Shown here: in pieces, positions 1 to 7,971 of the stretch | Layout of the letters: every line of letters starts with the position of its first letter | How positions within the stretch are numbered: the stretch's first letter is position 1 | Assembly: GCA_965662485.1 (NCBI GenBank) | Contig: CBFIIL010000010.1 | Coordinates: forward strand, 1-41,676 | Direction of reading: 5' to 3' | Length of the DNA stretch: 41,676 nucleotides | Source of the DNA: UBA3537 sp965662485 | GTDB taxonomy: Bacteria; Bacteroidota; Bacteroidia; Flavobacteriales; Flavobacteriaceae | Position numbers and translations under genes: made by a program | Notes under the pieces: generated by a model | The model's input: only the letters and a program-made list of their open reading frames with translations | Databases searched by the model: none | What the model was told of the DNA's origin: nothing

Positions 1-2788
1 AACTTATTGTTGGAACAGGATCAACTTGTACAATAATATCAAAAGATTCTCCAACACAATTACCATCTGCCCCTGATGTTGGTGTAACCGAGTATCTTAC
101 AAATTGAACGACATCCAAATCATTCTCCAATGCATTGGCCCCTGTTTGAATAAGCATGTCGGTATATGGACCAGGACCTAAATCTGCTGAAGAAATTGCA
201 TTTTGAATACCAGAATCAGCACTTATTACTGTCCACGTGTAAGTCGTACCGATAGGCACTATTACTGGTGGTGCATTCGTAGCTCCGGATATAGTAAGAT
301 CGTCTCCAGAACAAATTACAGCTGTTTGAGGTGGAATTACTGGCCTTGGATTGATTGTATATACAAAATCAAGAGACTCACCCGAGCAATTATCAACAGT
401 TGGAGTAACAGTAATTATAAGGCTGTTGGTAACATTTGATGGTGGAGAATTTATCAAAGTCATTTCTGGAATTCCATTACTAAAATCTATGCCTTCGTAA
501 CCACTTATCTCAGCATCTGCTGTTATGGTGTACATATACGTAGTTGACGGCATATCAGAACTATAAACTACTTCTTGAGTCTGATCACCAGAACACAGTT
601 CTTGGAGTAAATCATTATTTTCAATAATCGGGGTTTGATCATATACAAAGGAAAAATCTGCATTATTTGACCCTGTACAATTACCATTGACCTGAACAGA
701 GATAACATATTCTCCAAAAGAAGAAAAATAGATAATTGGAAATTGAGAGTTTTGATCAAATGTTGAATCAAAAGTGTAATCAATCCCCTCATTACCACCG
801 GTTACAGTCCAAATAAATGATGTTGGCTCATAAGGGATGGAGCTGTAATTTGGAGCAATACTTGGGTTACTGAAATCTAATGTATATCCATTAGAGTTAA
901 ATTCATTAATGTTTTCGCAAACAGCTAAAGACGGGTTTATGAAATCTACTGTTGGGTCACCTAAAATTGTTATTGATTTAGGTATAGAACTCTCACCACA
1001 AATATTAGAAACTGTAAGTGTGATATCGTACACACCAGGGACATTAAATATAACATCAGGACTTTGTGAATTCTCTGTAAAAGGATCAACAAAATTATAC
1101 CCATTATCAGGAGAAATTGTCCATGTATAGTTTGGACTTTGGCAATCATAATCAAGAACATTGGAGGTGTTTTCAAATGTAACTGGCTGACCAAAACAAA
1201 TTTCAGTTATAATTTGATCATTTTCATCTAGAAACTCAAAATCTGCATCAGCAATTGCATCAACATTTACAATTAATCGCGGTTCAGATAAAGGGGGGTA
1301 AACAGATTCTGTATTACATAAATCTTGGTTGACTGCAAAAAGTCTGAAGCCCCAACATCCAGGCTCAACTGTAGAGGATGGGATGACTATATCTAATAAC
1401 CCATCAGAATTAGTATCAATCAACCAGTTGTTTGGGTCTTCAATCTCACCATCTTCAATAAAAACTTCAAATAACGTGCCACTTGGACTCATAATTTTCC
1501 AATAAAAATTGGCTCCGTCATCACAATTTTGAACTCCTAGCCCATACTCACCAAGTGTAGACAGGTTGTTTACTACTATGTTTTGGTTTTCGCAAATATC
1601 TGTAGAAGAAATAAGAGCATCAGGACTTTTACTAGTATTGACTAGCTTGGTAACCCCATTACCAATAGGTTGATACATGCAACTTTCACCTTCATTAGAA
1701 TTATATTTATTATACATTCGTTTTTTTAATTCAAAATAATTTGGATCGAAGTTACAAGAAACGTCTTGGTAGAAGTGAATTAACTCAGGATTGGCTAAAA
1801 TCTCGGCGTGGGTAAAAATTTCAATATCTGAACCATCACCAAAGTCAAATTCGTAATAAGAACCATTGTAATTTTCACCAATTCCAGAACTTGATGTGTC
1901 AATATTAAAAATAACATCAGTGTCTACACAAACATTTTCACTTGAGTTATTTCCGAGAGTCGTAGTACTTCGGTGAAGAATCAAAACAATAGTATAAGTT
2001 GACGAGAGCCCTGAGTCGTTATCGAGTTCTTGAATTTCGTAATTGTAGGTTCCAATACCAATATCATCTGGAATAACATAATATATCGACGAGGTTTGAG
2101 TGAAAGCTTCTGAAGTTTCAATAACATCATTGATAACATCTATTTTTCTAATAGTATATTCACTATTTGAATTAACATTTGAAATCAATATTTTTCGTTG
2201 ATTTGTAGAACCTATTTCATCCGATGTTTGTCCAGATGACAAAGTTAATAAGCCAAATGTTGGATCGTAATCAAAGTTACTTTCTACAGTACAGTCAAAT
2301 TTATTGGCATTGGGTGTTATTCTTGAGTATGCAACAACAGGTGCCAAAACTGAAGCCTCTGTTACAGAGAATAAAGCGGTTTCTTCAGAAATAACTTCAC
2401 CATAAACTGGTATTTGAGGATTAGTAGGATCATAAGATAATAGCCCTTTTGAAGCACGAACTCGCAAGCGATAATTACCGGATGAATCAGCTGGGATAAT
2501 TCCATTTATAGTTGTAATAAAAAACCCATCAACAGTACTCAAAATTGTTGGAGTCGCTGGGAACATCCCGTCTGCATCTGAAAGTTCTAAAAAGAATTGG
2601 TTATCATCAATATCATTATCAAATTTATAAACCCCTTTTGGATTAAAATGAACCGTAACACCTGATCCGGATCCATAAGTAACTGAATTATTAAAATCAA
2701 CTAAATCAATTGAGGCTACATCTTGTTGAGAAAAACCAAACCAATAGAATGAAAAAAATAAAAATAATAAATGTGATTTTAATTTCAT
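1..2788 (-). CDS. Large secreted PKD-repeat surface protein, C-terminus cut off by the window edge
   Basis: An uninterrupted frame runs from an ATG at 2788 down to the window edge, giving at least 929 residues with no stop. The first 21 residues form a signal peptide (basic start, Leu/Phe-rich core, ending FGFSQ before QDVAS). The rest is beta-rich and low in Lys. PKD-like segments can be seen: an FDFGDGSD motif near residue 315, YTWTIS with YDITLTVSN near 550-590, FIWTVTGG with EYVISVQVNG near 655-700, and repeated CSGD...YTWTV units toward the edge. These repeats are typical of gliding-motility-associated and T9SS-exported adhesins of Flavobacteriia, which usually end in a CHU_C-type sorting domain. 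That end lies outside the window, so export by T9SS is inferred. No enzyme domain is visible. The adjacent genes upstream are also secreted proteins. Confidence 0.85.
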   Translation of the reverse strand, partial: MKLKSHLLFLFFSFYWFGFSQQDVASIDLVDFNNSVTYGSGSGVTVHFNPKGVYKFDNDIDDNQFFLELSDADGMFPATPTILSTVDGFFITTINGIIPADSSGNYRLRVRASKGLLSYDPTNPQIPVYGEVISEETALFSVTEASVLAPVVAYSRITPNANKFDCTVESNFDYDPTFGLLTLSSGQTSDEIGSTNQRKILISNVNSNSEYTIRKIDVINDVIETSEAFTQTSSIYYVIPDDIGIGTYNYEIQELDNDSGLSSTYTIVLILHRSTTTLGNNSSENVCVDTDVIFNIDTSSSGIGENYNGSYYEFDFGDGSDIEIFTHAEILANPELIHFYQDVSCNFDPNYFELKKRMYNKYNSNEGESCMYQPIGNGVTKLVNTSKSPDALISSTDICENQNIVVNNLSTLGEYGLGVQNCDDGANFYWKIMSPSGTLFEVFIEDGEIEDPNNWLIDTNSDGLLDIVIPSSTVEPGCWGFRLFAVNQDLCNTESVYPPLSEPRLIVNVDAIADADFEFLDENDQIITEICFGQPVTFENTSNVLDYDCQSPNYTWTISPDNGYNFVDPFTENSQSPDVIFNVPGVYDITLTVSNICGESSIPKSITILGDPTVDFINPSLAVCENINEFNSNGYTLDFSNPSIAPNYSSIPYEPTSFIWTVTGGNEGIDYTFDSTFDQNSQFPIIYFSSFGEYVISVQVNGNCTGSNNADFSFVYDQTPIIENNDLLQELCSGDQTQEVVYSSDMPSTTYMYTITADAEISGYEGIDFSNGIPEMTLINSPPSNVTNSLIITVTPTVDNCSGESLDFVYTINPRPVIPPQTAVICSGDDLTISGATNAPPVIVPIGTTYTWTVISADSGIQNAISSADLGPGPYTDMLIQTGANALENDLDVVQFVRYSVTPTSGADGNCVGESFDIIVQVDPVPTIS

Positions 2789-2918
2789 GTGGTCATTTAT
2801 TTTAAGAGTTGTAAACCTTCAATTAAATTTTATTTAGTGTGTAAATATTAATGTTTAAATATATATAAAAAAAGATAAACGATTATTAGTGTAATAAATT
2901 TAATTTCAATGGAAATAG

Positions 2919-3257
2919 TTAGTGCAGTAAATGAATTTTAGATTTTTTATTCCATTTAGATTGACTTTGATAATCAACAAAATAAATCAATAAATCTGCT
3001 TGACTTTTGTAATTAACAAAAAAAATTGTTTTATCTGATTGGCTTTTATAGTCTACAAAATACCATAATCCTTGATTTCCTTTTGTTTGACTTTCATAAT
3101 CAACTTTATAAACACAAAGATCAGCTTGGCTTTGATAATCAACAACAAATACTTTAATATCAGCCTGACTCGCGTAGTCTACACTGAAAATTTTTTGTGC
3201 AACTGCCAATTTTGAAACTAAAAATAGTAAGGCTATTATTGGAATTCTTAAAACCAT
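2919..3257 (-). CDS. Small secreted six-repeat protein, probable DUF6150 / 7(1) septoil knot family
   Basis: This 112-residue product has a signal peptide (about residues 1-21, ending LAVAQ). It is followed by six repeats of about 12-17 residues with the pattern (I/V)(Y/F)xVDYxSQAD: FSVDYASQAD, FVVDYQSQAD, YKVDYESQTK, YFVDYKSQSD, FFVNYKSQAD and YFVDYQSQSK. The tail is short and basic. The repeat matches my memory of DUF6150, renamed for a predicted and experimentally studied 7(1) protein knot; the biological role is unknown to me. The frame extends seven codons upstream to a TTG at 3278, but the ATG at 3257 gives a cleaner signal peptide and is chosen. It lies on the same strand as the PKD protein and the endonuclease, separated by 130 and 90 bases, so it may be transcribed alone. 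The family assignment is from memory, not a search. Confidence 0.75.
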   Translation of the reverse strand: MVLRIPIIALLFLVSKLAVAQKIFSVDYASQADIKVFVVDYQSQADLCVYKVDYESQTKGNQGLWYFVDYKSQSDKTIFFVNYKSQADLLIYFVDYQSQSKWNKKSKIHLLH

Positions 3258-3347
3258 ATCTATTAAAATATATTTCAATAAAAGTAAATTAAATTTTACA
3301 AAAATTTAGTACATTTTTGGTACATTTAGCGGTAGGTATAGCTAAAT

Positions 3348-4421
3348 TTATTTGACAATAAACTTTGAATGATAAATGCCTTTGCTACTTTTCAAATTTA
3401 GAATATATAGTCCCGATGGAAAACTTGAAACATCTATTGTTTTGGAGGTAGTGAAGTATTTCATTTTTTGGCCCAATTGATTGTAAATAACAATGTCGTA
3501 GTTGTCGTCCTTGAGTCCATTGATTGTAATCGACCTATTAGTAATTGTTGGTGAGATGTAGACAGAAGTTTCATTTTCAAATGAAGTTGAAAGCGTTCCC
3601 CAAGAATCAACTGCTGCTGGACCATTCCATATAAGTGTCGCTAAATATGGGTTATCAATAAAAGGATTTCTATTACCTTGATAAGAATAAATTACATCAT
3701 TTCTTGTAAGCTCAAAAGCTGAAACAGGATCTTCCACGTTCCACTCCAAAAACACATCTGGCATGTCGCCATTAGGTGAATAATTGGCACTACCGGTTGC
3801 AGAATCTATGGCTTGACACTGTGAGGGATAGCGCAAATACATGTACATTATTATTCTTGCAACATCGCCTTTCCATTCATCACCAGGAAAAAAATAATCT
3901 CCATTAACGATTTTTGAAGCAGCTCCAGAATCATCAATAAATAACCGACTGTTCCGTTGTGAATTTTTTTGTGAATCCGCTGGGCGAAGATTGTGGACAT
4001 CTGTTCCAGAACCAGGAACGTTAGAAGTCAAACTTGGATCTGCTAATGATTTTGCAAAGACATGCTCTCTATTCCATAACCCTATACAAGAATTAGAATG
4101 GCACGTTTGAAAAGCATTTCGAGTTCGGTCCGTTTTAAAAGTTTCATCATCGTCATCAAAACCATATATTAATAACACGTTTTCAGAATTTGAATTTTCT
4201 AAATCACTAGTTCTTAGAATATCCCAAGTATTTGGTGTGGCAGTTGAATATATAATAAAGTTATCATGTGTATCGATTATAAGGTTTGAAAGTTGAACTT
4301 TTAAAGCATCACCTTGTTGAGAAAAATCTACGGATGAATAGTATTCTAGAGTTTGAGCTGTTGTATAGTTAAATGCAATAAAAATCACCAAAAACAGCTT
4401 GGAGTAATTCAATTTAAACAT
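3348..4421 (-). CDS. Secreted endonuclease I with T9SS C-terminal sorting domain
   Basis: This 357-residue protein is predicted to be a non-specific nuclease of the endonuclease I family (His-Me/beta-beta-alpha-metal fold) that degrades extracellular DNA. It has a signal peptide (ending NYTTAQ), the family motif LWNREHVFAKS, and a second conserved block GTDVHNLRPADSQKNSQRNS in mid-protein. The last ~75 residues form a type A T9SS sorting domain: NGLKDDNYDIVIYNQLGQ, then SFPSGLYILNLKS and a basic KFIVK end. Export across the outer membrane by T9SS with removal of this tail is known for the domain and inferred here. The open frame begins at TTG 4448, but the ATG at 4421 starts the signal peptide and a -7 promoter element overlaps the TTG, so 4421 is used. 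It is divergent from the nucleotidyltransferase at 4508. Confidence 0.92.
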   Translation of the reverse strand: MFKLNYSKLFLVIFIAFNYTTAQTLEYYSSVDFSQQGDALKVQLSNLIIDTHDNFIIYSTATPNTWDILRTSDLENSNSENVLLIYGFDDDDETFKTDRTRNAFQTCHSNSCIGLWNREHVFAKSLADPSLTSNVPGSGTDVHNLRPADSQKNSQRNSRLFIDDSGAASKIVNGDYFFPGDEWKGDVARIIMYMYLRYPSQCQAIDSATGSANYSPNGDMPDVFLEWNVEDPVSAFELTRNDVIYSYQGNRNPFIDNPYLATLIWNGPAAVDSWGTLSTSFENETSVYISPTITNRSITINGLKDDNYDIVIYNQLGQKMKYFTTSKTIDVSSFPSGLYILNLKSSKGIYHSKFIVK

Positions 4422-4445
4422 AAAAAAGTTAATCTGGTTTGGCAA

Positions 4446-4453
4446 CAAAATTA
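4446..4453 (-). promoter_or_regulatory. -7 promoter element for the endonuclease gene
   Basis: Reading on the minus strand gives TAATTTTG, an exact match to the Bacteroidota -7 consensus TAnnTTTG, 24 bases upstream of the ATG at 4421. No clear -33 TTTG is visible. Its position rules against translation starting at TTG 4448. Confidence 0.5.
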
Positions 4454-4465
4454 CGAAATAAATAA

Positions 4466-4493
4466 TTGTATTGATTGAAAAATTCTATTTTTG
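4466..4493 (+). promoter_or_regulatory. Promoter of the nucleotidyltransferase gene
   Basis: TTG at 4466-4468, a 17-base spacer, then TATTTTTG at 4486-4493, which fits the Bacteroidota -33/-7 pattern. It lies 14 bases before the ATG at 4508, implying a short leader. It is back to back with the endonuclease promoter. Confidence 0.5.
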
Positions 4494-4507
4494 CAACAAT
4501 TAAATTA

Positions 4508-5398
4508 ATGACAATGACATTACTACTTATGGCCGCTGGAAGCGGGAGCCGCTATGGAAAACTAAAACAGTTCGATGATCTTGGGCCTGCTGGAGAATTT
4601 TTAATGGAATTTAGCATTTATGATGCCTTAAAAAATGGGTTTAATCATATTGTAGTCATAACCAAACAAGAAAATCAAGAATTTCTTAGACAACATCTTT
4701 CAGAACGCATTGGAACTGCTGTAAAATTAGATGTTCTTGTTCAAAAGATTGATGATATTCCAAATGGAATAGAGATTTCAATAGAAAGAAAAAAGCCTTG
4801 GGGAACTGCCCATGCGGTTTGGACAGCAAGACATGTTATCAAAACGCCTTTTGTGATTATCAACGCTGACGACTATTATGGTCAAGAAGCATTTGAGGGT
4901 GCCGCAAATTTTATTCAAAATCAAAAAAACAATGCTATTTTTGCTCTAGTTGGATATCAACTTAAGGATACATTATCGGAATTTGGTTCTGTGTCCAGAG
5001 GAATTTGTTCTGTAAAAAATAAGAGCTTAAACTCAATTATTGAGCGCACCAAGATTTCTAAAAATAATGGTGTTATTACAGATCAAGATTCTGGAATAAC
5101 TTTAGACTCAAATGCAACTGTATCTATGAACTTTTGGATTTGTACGCCAAAAATTTTCGAGTATACAGGTCCGTATTTTGAAGCATTTTTGTCAAATATT
5201 GATAATCATGAGAAAAATGAAATATACCTGCCCTTTGTAGCTCAAGAAATGATGCAAAATGGTCATATTTCCGTTGAAGTAATTGATGCAAAAAGTCAAT
5301 GGTTTGGTGTAACATATTATGAAGACAAAGACGCAGCCGTAAAAACTTTAGCTCAGTTAACCGAAGCAAAAAAGTATCCAAGTCCTTTGTGGAGTTAA
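4508..5398 (+). CDS. Sugar-phosphate nucleotidyltransferase family protein
   Basis: A 296-residue protein of the NTP-transferase superfamily, which transfers a nucleotide from an NTP to a sugar phosphate. The N-terminal Rossmann-like signature LLMAAGSGSRYGKLKQ is the nucleotide-binding loop. Further support comes from WGTAHAVWTAR and the metal-binding-type INADDYYG near residue 115. The true sugar substrate cannot be read from the sequence. Relatives in Bacteroidota are annotated as UDP-glucose-pyrophosphorylase-like or NDP-sugar synthases. The frame is open from a TTG at 4475, but that precedes the promoter element; ATG 4508 (or 4514) is the likely start. It stands alone, converging with the rhodanese gene one base away. 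Confidence 0.85.
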   Translation: MTMTLLLMAAGSGSRYGKLKQFDDLGPAGEFLMEFSIYDALKNGFNHIVVITKQENQEFLRQHLSERIGTAVKLDVLVQKIDDIPNGIEISIERKKPWGTAHAVWTARHVIKTPFVIINADDYYGQEAFEGAANFIQNQKNNAIFALVGYQLKDTLSEFGSVSRGICSVKNKSLNSIIERTKISKNNGVITDQDSGITLDSNATVSMNFWICTPKIFEYTGPYFEAFLSNIDNHEKNEIYLPFVAQEMMQNGHISVEVIDAKSQWFGVTYYEDKDAAVKTLAQLTEAKKYPSPLWS

Positions 5399-5399
5399 G

Positions 5400-5789
5400 C
5401 TACTTTTGAACTTCCTTTCCTTCAAATTTCCATTGCGAAAAGCCCCCTTTTAGGTCATATATTTTTTCAAAACCTTTAGCCGCTAGTTTTGATGTACATT
5501 TGGCACTTCGGCCTCCTGATTTGCAATACACTATTATTGGTTTGGATTTGTCCAATTTTTCAATATTTTCATCAAAATTTGCATCCCAAAAATCAATATT
5601 TTGTGCATTTGGTACATGACCCTCAACAAATTCTGAAGGCGTACGCACATCAACCAATTGCATACCTTCCAAGTTTACAAGTTCTTGCATTTCTTCCACA
5701 GTAACTAGACTTGAGCTTTGAGACTTGCTTTCTTTGCAATTAAACAAAAAGCAAATACAAAATACTAAGAATAAAGTGTATGTTTTCAT
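5400..5789 (-). CDS. Rhodanese-domain lipoprotein
   Basis: 129 residues: an N-terminal lipoprotein signal with lipobox FLFNC (Cys18), then a single rhodanese domain from about residue 30 to the end. The domain shows the LVDVRTPSEFVEGHVPNA entry motif and a catalytic loop VYCKSGGRSAKC with the active-site Cys. Rhodaneses carry sulfur as a persulfide on this Cys; the acceptor here is unknown. The lipidated N-terminus places it on the periplasmic side of a membrane. It is the last gene of a four-gene minus-strand run (TlpA-like, thioredoxin-like, cytoplasmic rhodanese, this one) with gaps of 4 to 18 bases, so co-transcription is likely. It is similar in sequence to the rhodanese next to it, including the GGFSQW tail, which suggests a tandem duplication with one copy gaining an export signal. 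Confidence 0.9.
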   Translation of the reverse strand: MKTYTLFLVFCICFLFNCKESKSQSSSLVTVEEMQELVNLEGMQLVDVRTPSEFVEGHVPNAQNIDFWDANFDENIEKLDKSKPIIVYCKSGGRSAKCTSKLAAKGFEKIYDLKGGFSQWKFEGKEVQK

Positions 5790-5803
5790 ATGTTTTTAAA
5801 TTT

Positions 5804-6115
5804 TTAGTAGTCCACTTCACCTATCCATTGCGAAAAGCCACCCTCTAGGTTGTATGTGAATTCAAATCCCAATTGTTGCATTACTGCACAAGCTTGAGCG
5901 CTACGACTTCCAGCCTTGCAATACACAAAATAATGTAGGGTTTTATCCAATTTTTCGAGTTCATCAATAAACGCTTGTCCTTTATAAATGTCTAGGTTAA
6001 AAGAGTTGGGGATTTTACCTTCATCAACTTCTAGTTCTGTACGAACATCTAGTATTCTGGAATTTGTAGTCTTCGAAAGTTCATCAGACCATTGCTCTTG
6101 TGTTAAGTTTTTCAT
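5804..6115 (-). CDS. Cytoplasmic single-domain rhodanese
   Basis: 103 residues with no signal peptide; the whole protein is one rhodanese domain. Seen: ILDVRTELEVDEGKIPNS near the start, the active-site loop VYCKAGSRSAQAC with catalytic Cys near residue 69, and the family ending YNLEGGFSQWIGE. It would act in sulfur transfer in the cytoplasm; the partner is not evident. It lies between the rhodanese lipoprotein and the thioredoxin-like gene in a tight minus-strand cluster, and is a probable paralogue of the former. Confidence 0.9.
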   Translation of the reverse strand: MKNLTQEQWSDELSKTTNSRILDVRTELEVDEGKIPNSFNLDIYKGQAFIDELEKLDKTLHYFVYCKAGSRSAQACAVMQQLGFEFTYNLEGGFSQWIGEVDY

Positions 6116-6133
6116 TTTTTAAAGTGAATTATT

Positions 6134-6730
6134 TTAAATTTTGATAGAGCAGCCTACAGCTTTTGTTTTTGCAACATGAACATCTTTGCTATTCAGCAAT
6201 TCTTCAACTGCATTTTCCACATACTTTACTTTTACCATTGAAGCGCTCTTGTAATTATCATCTATAGCCCCGATATAACGAACTATATTTTCTCCTTTTA
6301 CTTTTTCTAAAATATAAACATGTGGTGTTTTTGTAGCTCCATATTGTGGAAAAATAGACTGCTCTCTATCAATTAAATATGGAAAAGTAAAACCTTTTTC
6401 AATTGTACGTTTTTTCATAGCTTCCAATGAATCCCCAGGTTTAATTTTTGTGTTATTTGGCATTACAGCAACCACTGGATAGCCCAATGTAGCATATTTT
6501 TTATTCAAGGCCTCTATTCGATCTTCATAGGCAACTGCATAGGGACAAGTATTACATGTGAATATTAAAATAAAACCCTTTGCTTCAGAAAAATCAGAAA
6601 GAGAAATAAAATTATTATCAACATTTTCAAGTTTAAAGTCTGTTGCAACATCGCCAATGTCATAGCCATTTTGTGCTGAAAGCGTTGTTGTAATTAATAA
6701 TGTTAAAAAAAATAATTTTAGATTTATCAT
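6134..6730 (-). CDS. Exported thioredoxin/redoxin-family protein
   Basis: 198 residues with a signal peptide ending TTTLSAQ. A thioredoxin-fold domain follows, starting YDIGDVATDFKLENVD (AhpC/TSA-Redoxin type). The CxxC site is in FTCNTCPYA, near residue 60, and a cis-Pro region is visible in ATKTPHVYIL. The C-terminus carries an extra Cys in AVGCSIKI, which I recall as conserved in this Bacteroidota group. It is likely a periplasmic thiol oxidoreductase or peroxiredoxin-like protein. It follows the TlpA-like gene by four bases, so the two are probably one transcriptional unit. Substrate unknown. Confidence 0.88.
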   Translation of the reverse strand: MINLKLFFLTLLITTTLSAQNGYDIGDVATDFKLENVDNNFISLSDFSEAKGFILIFTCNTCPYAVAYEDRIEALNKKYATLGYPVVAVMPNNTKIKPGDSLEAMKKRTIEKGFTFPYLIDREQSIFPQYGATKTPHVYILEKVKGENIVRYIGAIDDNYKSASMVKVKYVENAVEELLNSKDVHVAKTKAVGCSIKI

Positions 6731-6734
6731 TGTC

Positions 6735-7211
6735 TTAATTTAAAAATTTTTCTACTTCAATAGCTAATTCATCATAGGTAAATGATTGCGGATAAAATTG
6801 ATGATTTTTACTATTATATATTAATGTTACAGGTATAGCACCATCCCAGTTTGAATCAACTTTGGGTATCCAAGAATTCATATCGACATCATCCAAAACA
6901 ATAACTTTGGATTTTAATTGTCTTTTTTCTAAGAAAGGAATCAACTTGTTTTCATATTGACTTGGAAAATCCAAACTAATAAGGATAACTTCTACATCTT
7001 TTATATATTTTTCTTGAATTTTCTCAAAATAAGGCAGTTCTTTTACGCAAGGTGCACACCAGGTTGCCCAAAAATTGACAACATGAACTTTTTCGTCTTT
7101 TTGCTGCAAAAAAGGTTGAACTCTCTTAAAATCATATATTTTTAACTCATTTTCATTAGGCACACAACAAAGAATGAATAGCAATTGAACAAAATAAACG
7201 AAAGATTTCAT
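6735..7211 (-). CDS. TlpA/ResA-like thioredoxin-fold lipoprotein
   Basis: 158 residues. The N-terminal segment is a membrane signal ending in LLFILCC, a plausible lipobox, so the protein is probably anchored outside the inner membrane. The thioredoxin fold has the classical reductase motif NFWATWCAPC near residue 50 and a cis-Pro loop AIPVTLIYNS near residue 130. TlpA/ResA-type proteins reduce periplasmic disulfides, often in cytochrome maturation or oxidative-stress defence; the partner here is unknown. The frame is open from TTG 7226, but ATG 7211 begins a proper signal sequence. It heads the four-gene redox/sulfur cluster and is divergent from the YceI gene. Confidence 0.88.
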   Translation of the reverse strand: MKSFVYFVQLLFILCCVPNENELKIYDFKRVQPFLQQKDEKVHVVNFWATWCAPCVKELPYFEKIQEKYIKDVEVILISLDFPSQYENKLIPFLEKRQLKSKVIVLDDVDMNSWIPKVDSNWDGAIPVTLIYNSKNHQFYPQSFTYDELAIEVEKFLN

Positions 7212-7299
7212 CAAAAAAATTAACAAAAATTTGAGGTGCTAAATTACGATTTTTCAAATTAAATTTAGAAATTTGTCAAACACATATTCAATTAAAACT

Positions 7300-7863
7300 A
7301 TGAAACTATCTAAAATTTTATTCAATGCCTTAATCTCAATTTCCCTTTTTGGATTCACATCTCAAATCATCAAAGAAGTCAACACAGAAAGTAGTATTGT
7401 GAAATGGACTGGCTACAAAGTTACAGGTCAGCATGAAGGTACAATAATGATAAAAAAAGGATCACTTACTTTTGAAGACAATGTTATTGTTGGTGGGAAA
7501 TTTATCATAGATATGTCCACAATAAACACTACAGATTTAGAGGGTAATTATAAAAAGAAATTAGATGGACACCTAAAGGATGATGATTTCTTTGGAGTTG
7601 AAAAGCACAAAACAGCAAGTTTGATTTTTACTTCACTCATACAAAATGGGGCAAATTACATGGTTAATGCTGATTTAACTATTAAAGGCATCACAAACAA
7701 AGTAAAATTTAAGATGCAAGTTTCTGAAAATTCTGCTACAGCTAATTTAAAAATTGACCGCACTAAGTTTGATATTAAATACGGGTCTGCTAGCTTTTTT
7801 GATAATTTAAAAGATCGTGCTATATATGATGAATTTGACCTTAACGTTAATCTATCATTTTAA
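7300..7863 (+). CDS. YceI-family periplasmic lipid-binding protein
   Basis: 187 residues: signal peptide (ending FGFTSQ), then one YceI domain filling the rest. Family marks are SSIVKWTGYKVTGQHEGTI at the start, the central VVGGKF-like IVGGKFIIDMSTI, FFGVEKHKTASLIFTS, and the C-terminal FDIKYGSASFFDNLKDRAI. YceI proteins are lipocalin-like beta barrels that bind polyisoprenoid or amphiphilic ligands. The frame extends upstream to TTG 7273, but ATG 7300 starts the signal peptide. It is divergent from the TlpA-like gene; the trp promoter begins 12 bases after its stop codon. Confidence 0.92.
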   Translation: MKLSKILFNALISISLFGFTSQIIKEVNTESSIVKWTGYKVTGQHEGTIMIKKGSLTFEDNVIVGGKFIIDMSTINTTDLEGNYKKKLDGHLKDDDFFGVEKHKTASLIFTSLIQNGANYMVNADLTIKGITNKVKFKMQVSENSATANLKIDRTKFDIKYGSASFFDNLKDRAIYDEFDLNVNLSF

Positions 7864-7874
7864 TTAAAAAAATA

Positions 7875-7905
7875 TTTGTAGACTAAAAAAAGTAACTTAT
7901 ATTTG
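7875..7905 (+). promoter_or_regulatory. trp operon promoter (TTTG-N19-TATATTTG)
   Basis: TTTG at 7875-7878, exactly 19 bases, then TATATTTG at 7898-7905: both halves match the Bacteroidota sigma-ABfr-type promoter with ideal spacing. The expected start of transcription is a few bases downstream, around 7909-7912, leaving only a handful of bases before the leader-peptide ATG at 7915. Confidence 0.8.
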
Positions 7906-7914
7906 AATTTGAAA

Positions 7915-7971
7915 ATGAATAGAAAAAATCAAAATACATGGTGGTGGACAACTCGATCTCAAAAGTCGTGA
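7915..7971 (+). CDS. trpL: trp operon leader peptide with three Trp codons
   Basis: An 18-residue frame, MNRKNQNTWWWTTRSQKS, with TGG-TGG-TGG at 7939-7947 and stop TGA at 7969-7971. Three tandem Trp codons in 18 residues, directly after a strong promoter and directly before a terminator hairpin and trpE, are the signature of an attenuator leader. Stalling at the Trp codons would cover the first arm of the 1:2 hairpin; reading through to the stop would cover the antiterminator arm at 7965-7972, which contains the stop codon. No Shine-Dalgarno is visible. The call rests on position and structure, since such short peptides have little sequence conservation. Confidence 0.92.
   Translation: MNRKNQNTWWWTTRSQKS

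Noticed and set aside
203..1194. Several short open frames on both strands at the left end
   Set aside because: The minus-strand frame from 2788 to the window edge reads through as one protein with signal peptide and PKD repeats; the short frames are shadows.
2919..3257. Periodic repeats of about 39 bases considered as a CRISPR-like or tandem DNA repeat
   Set aside because: The period is in the protein (VDYxSQ), the copies differ at DNA level, and there are no spacers or cas genes.
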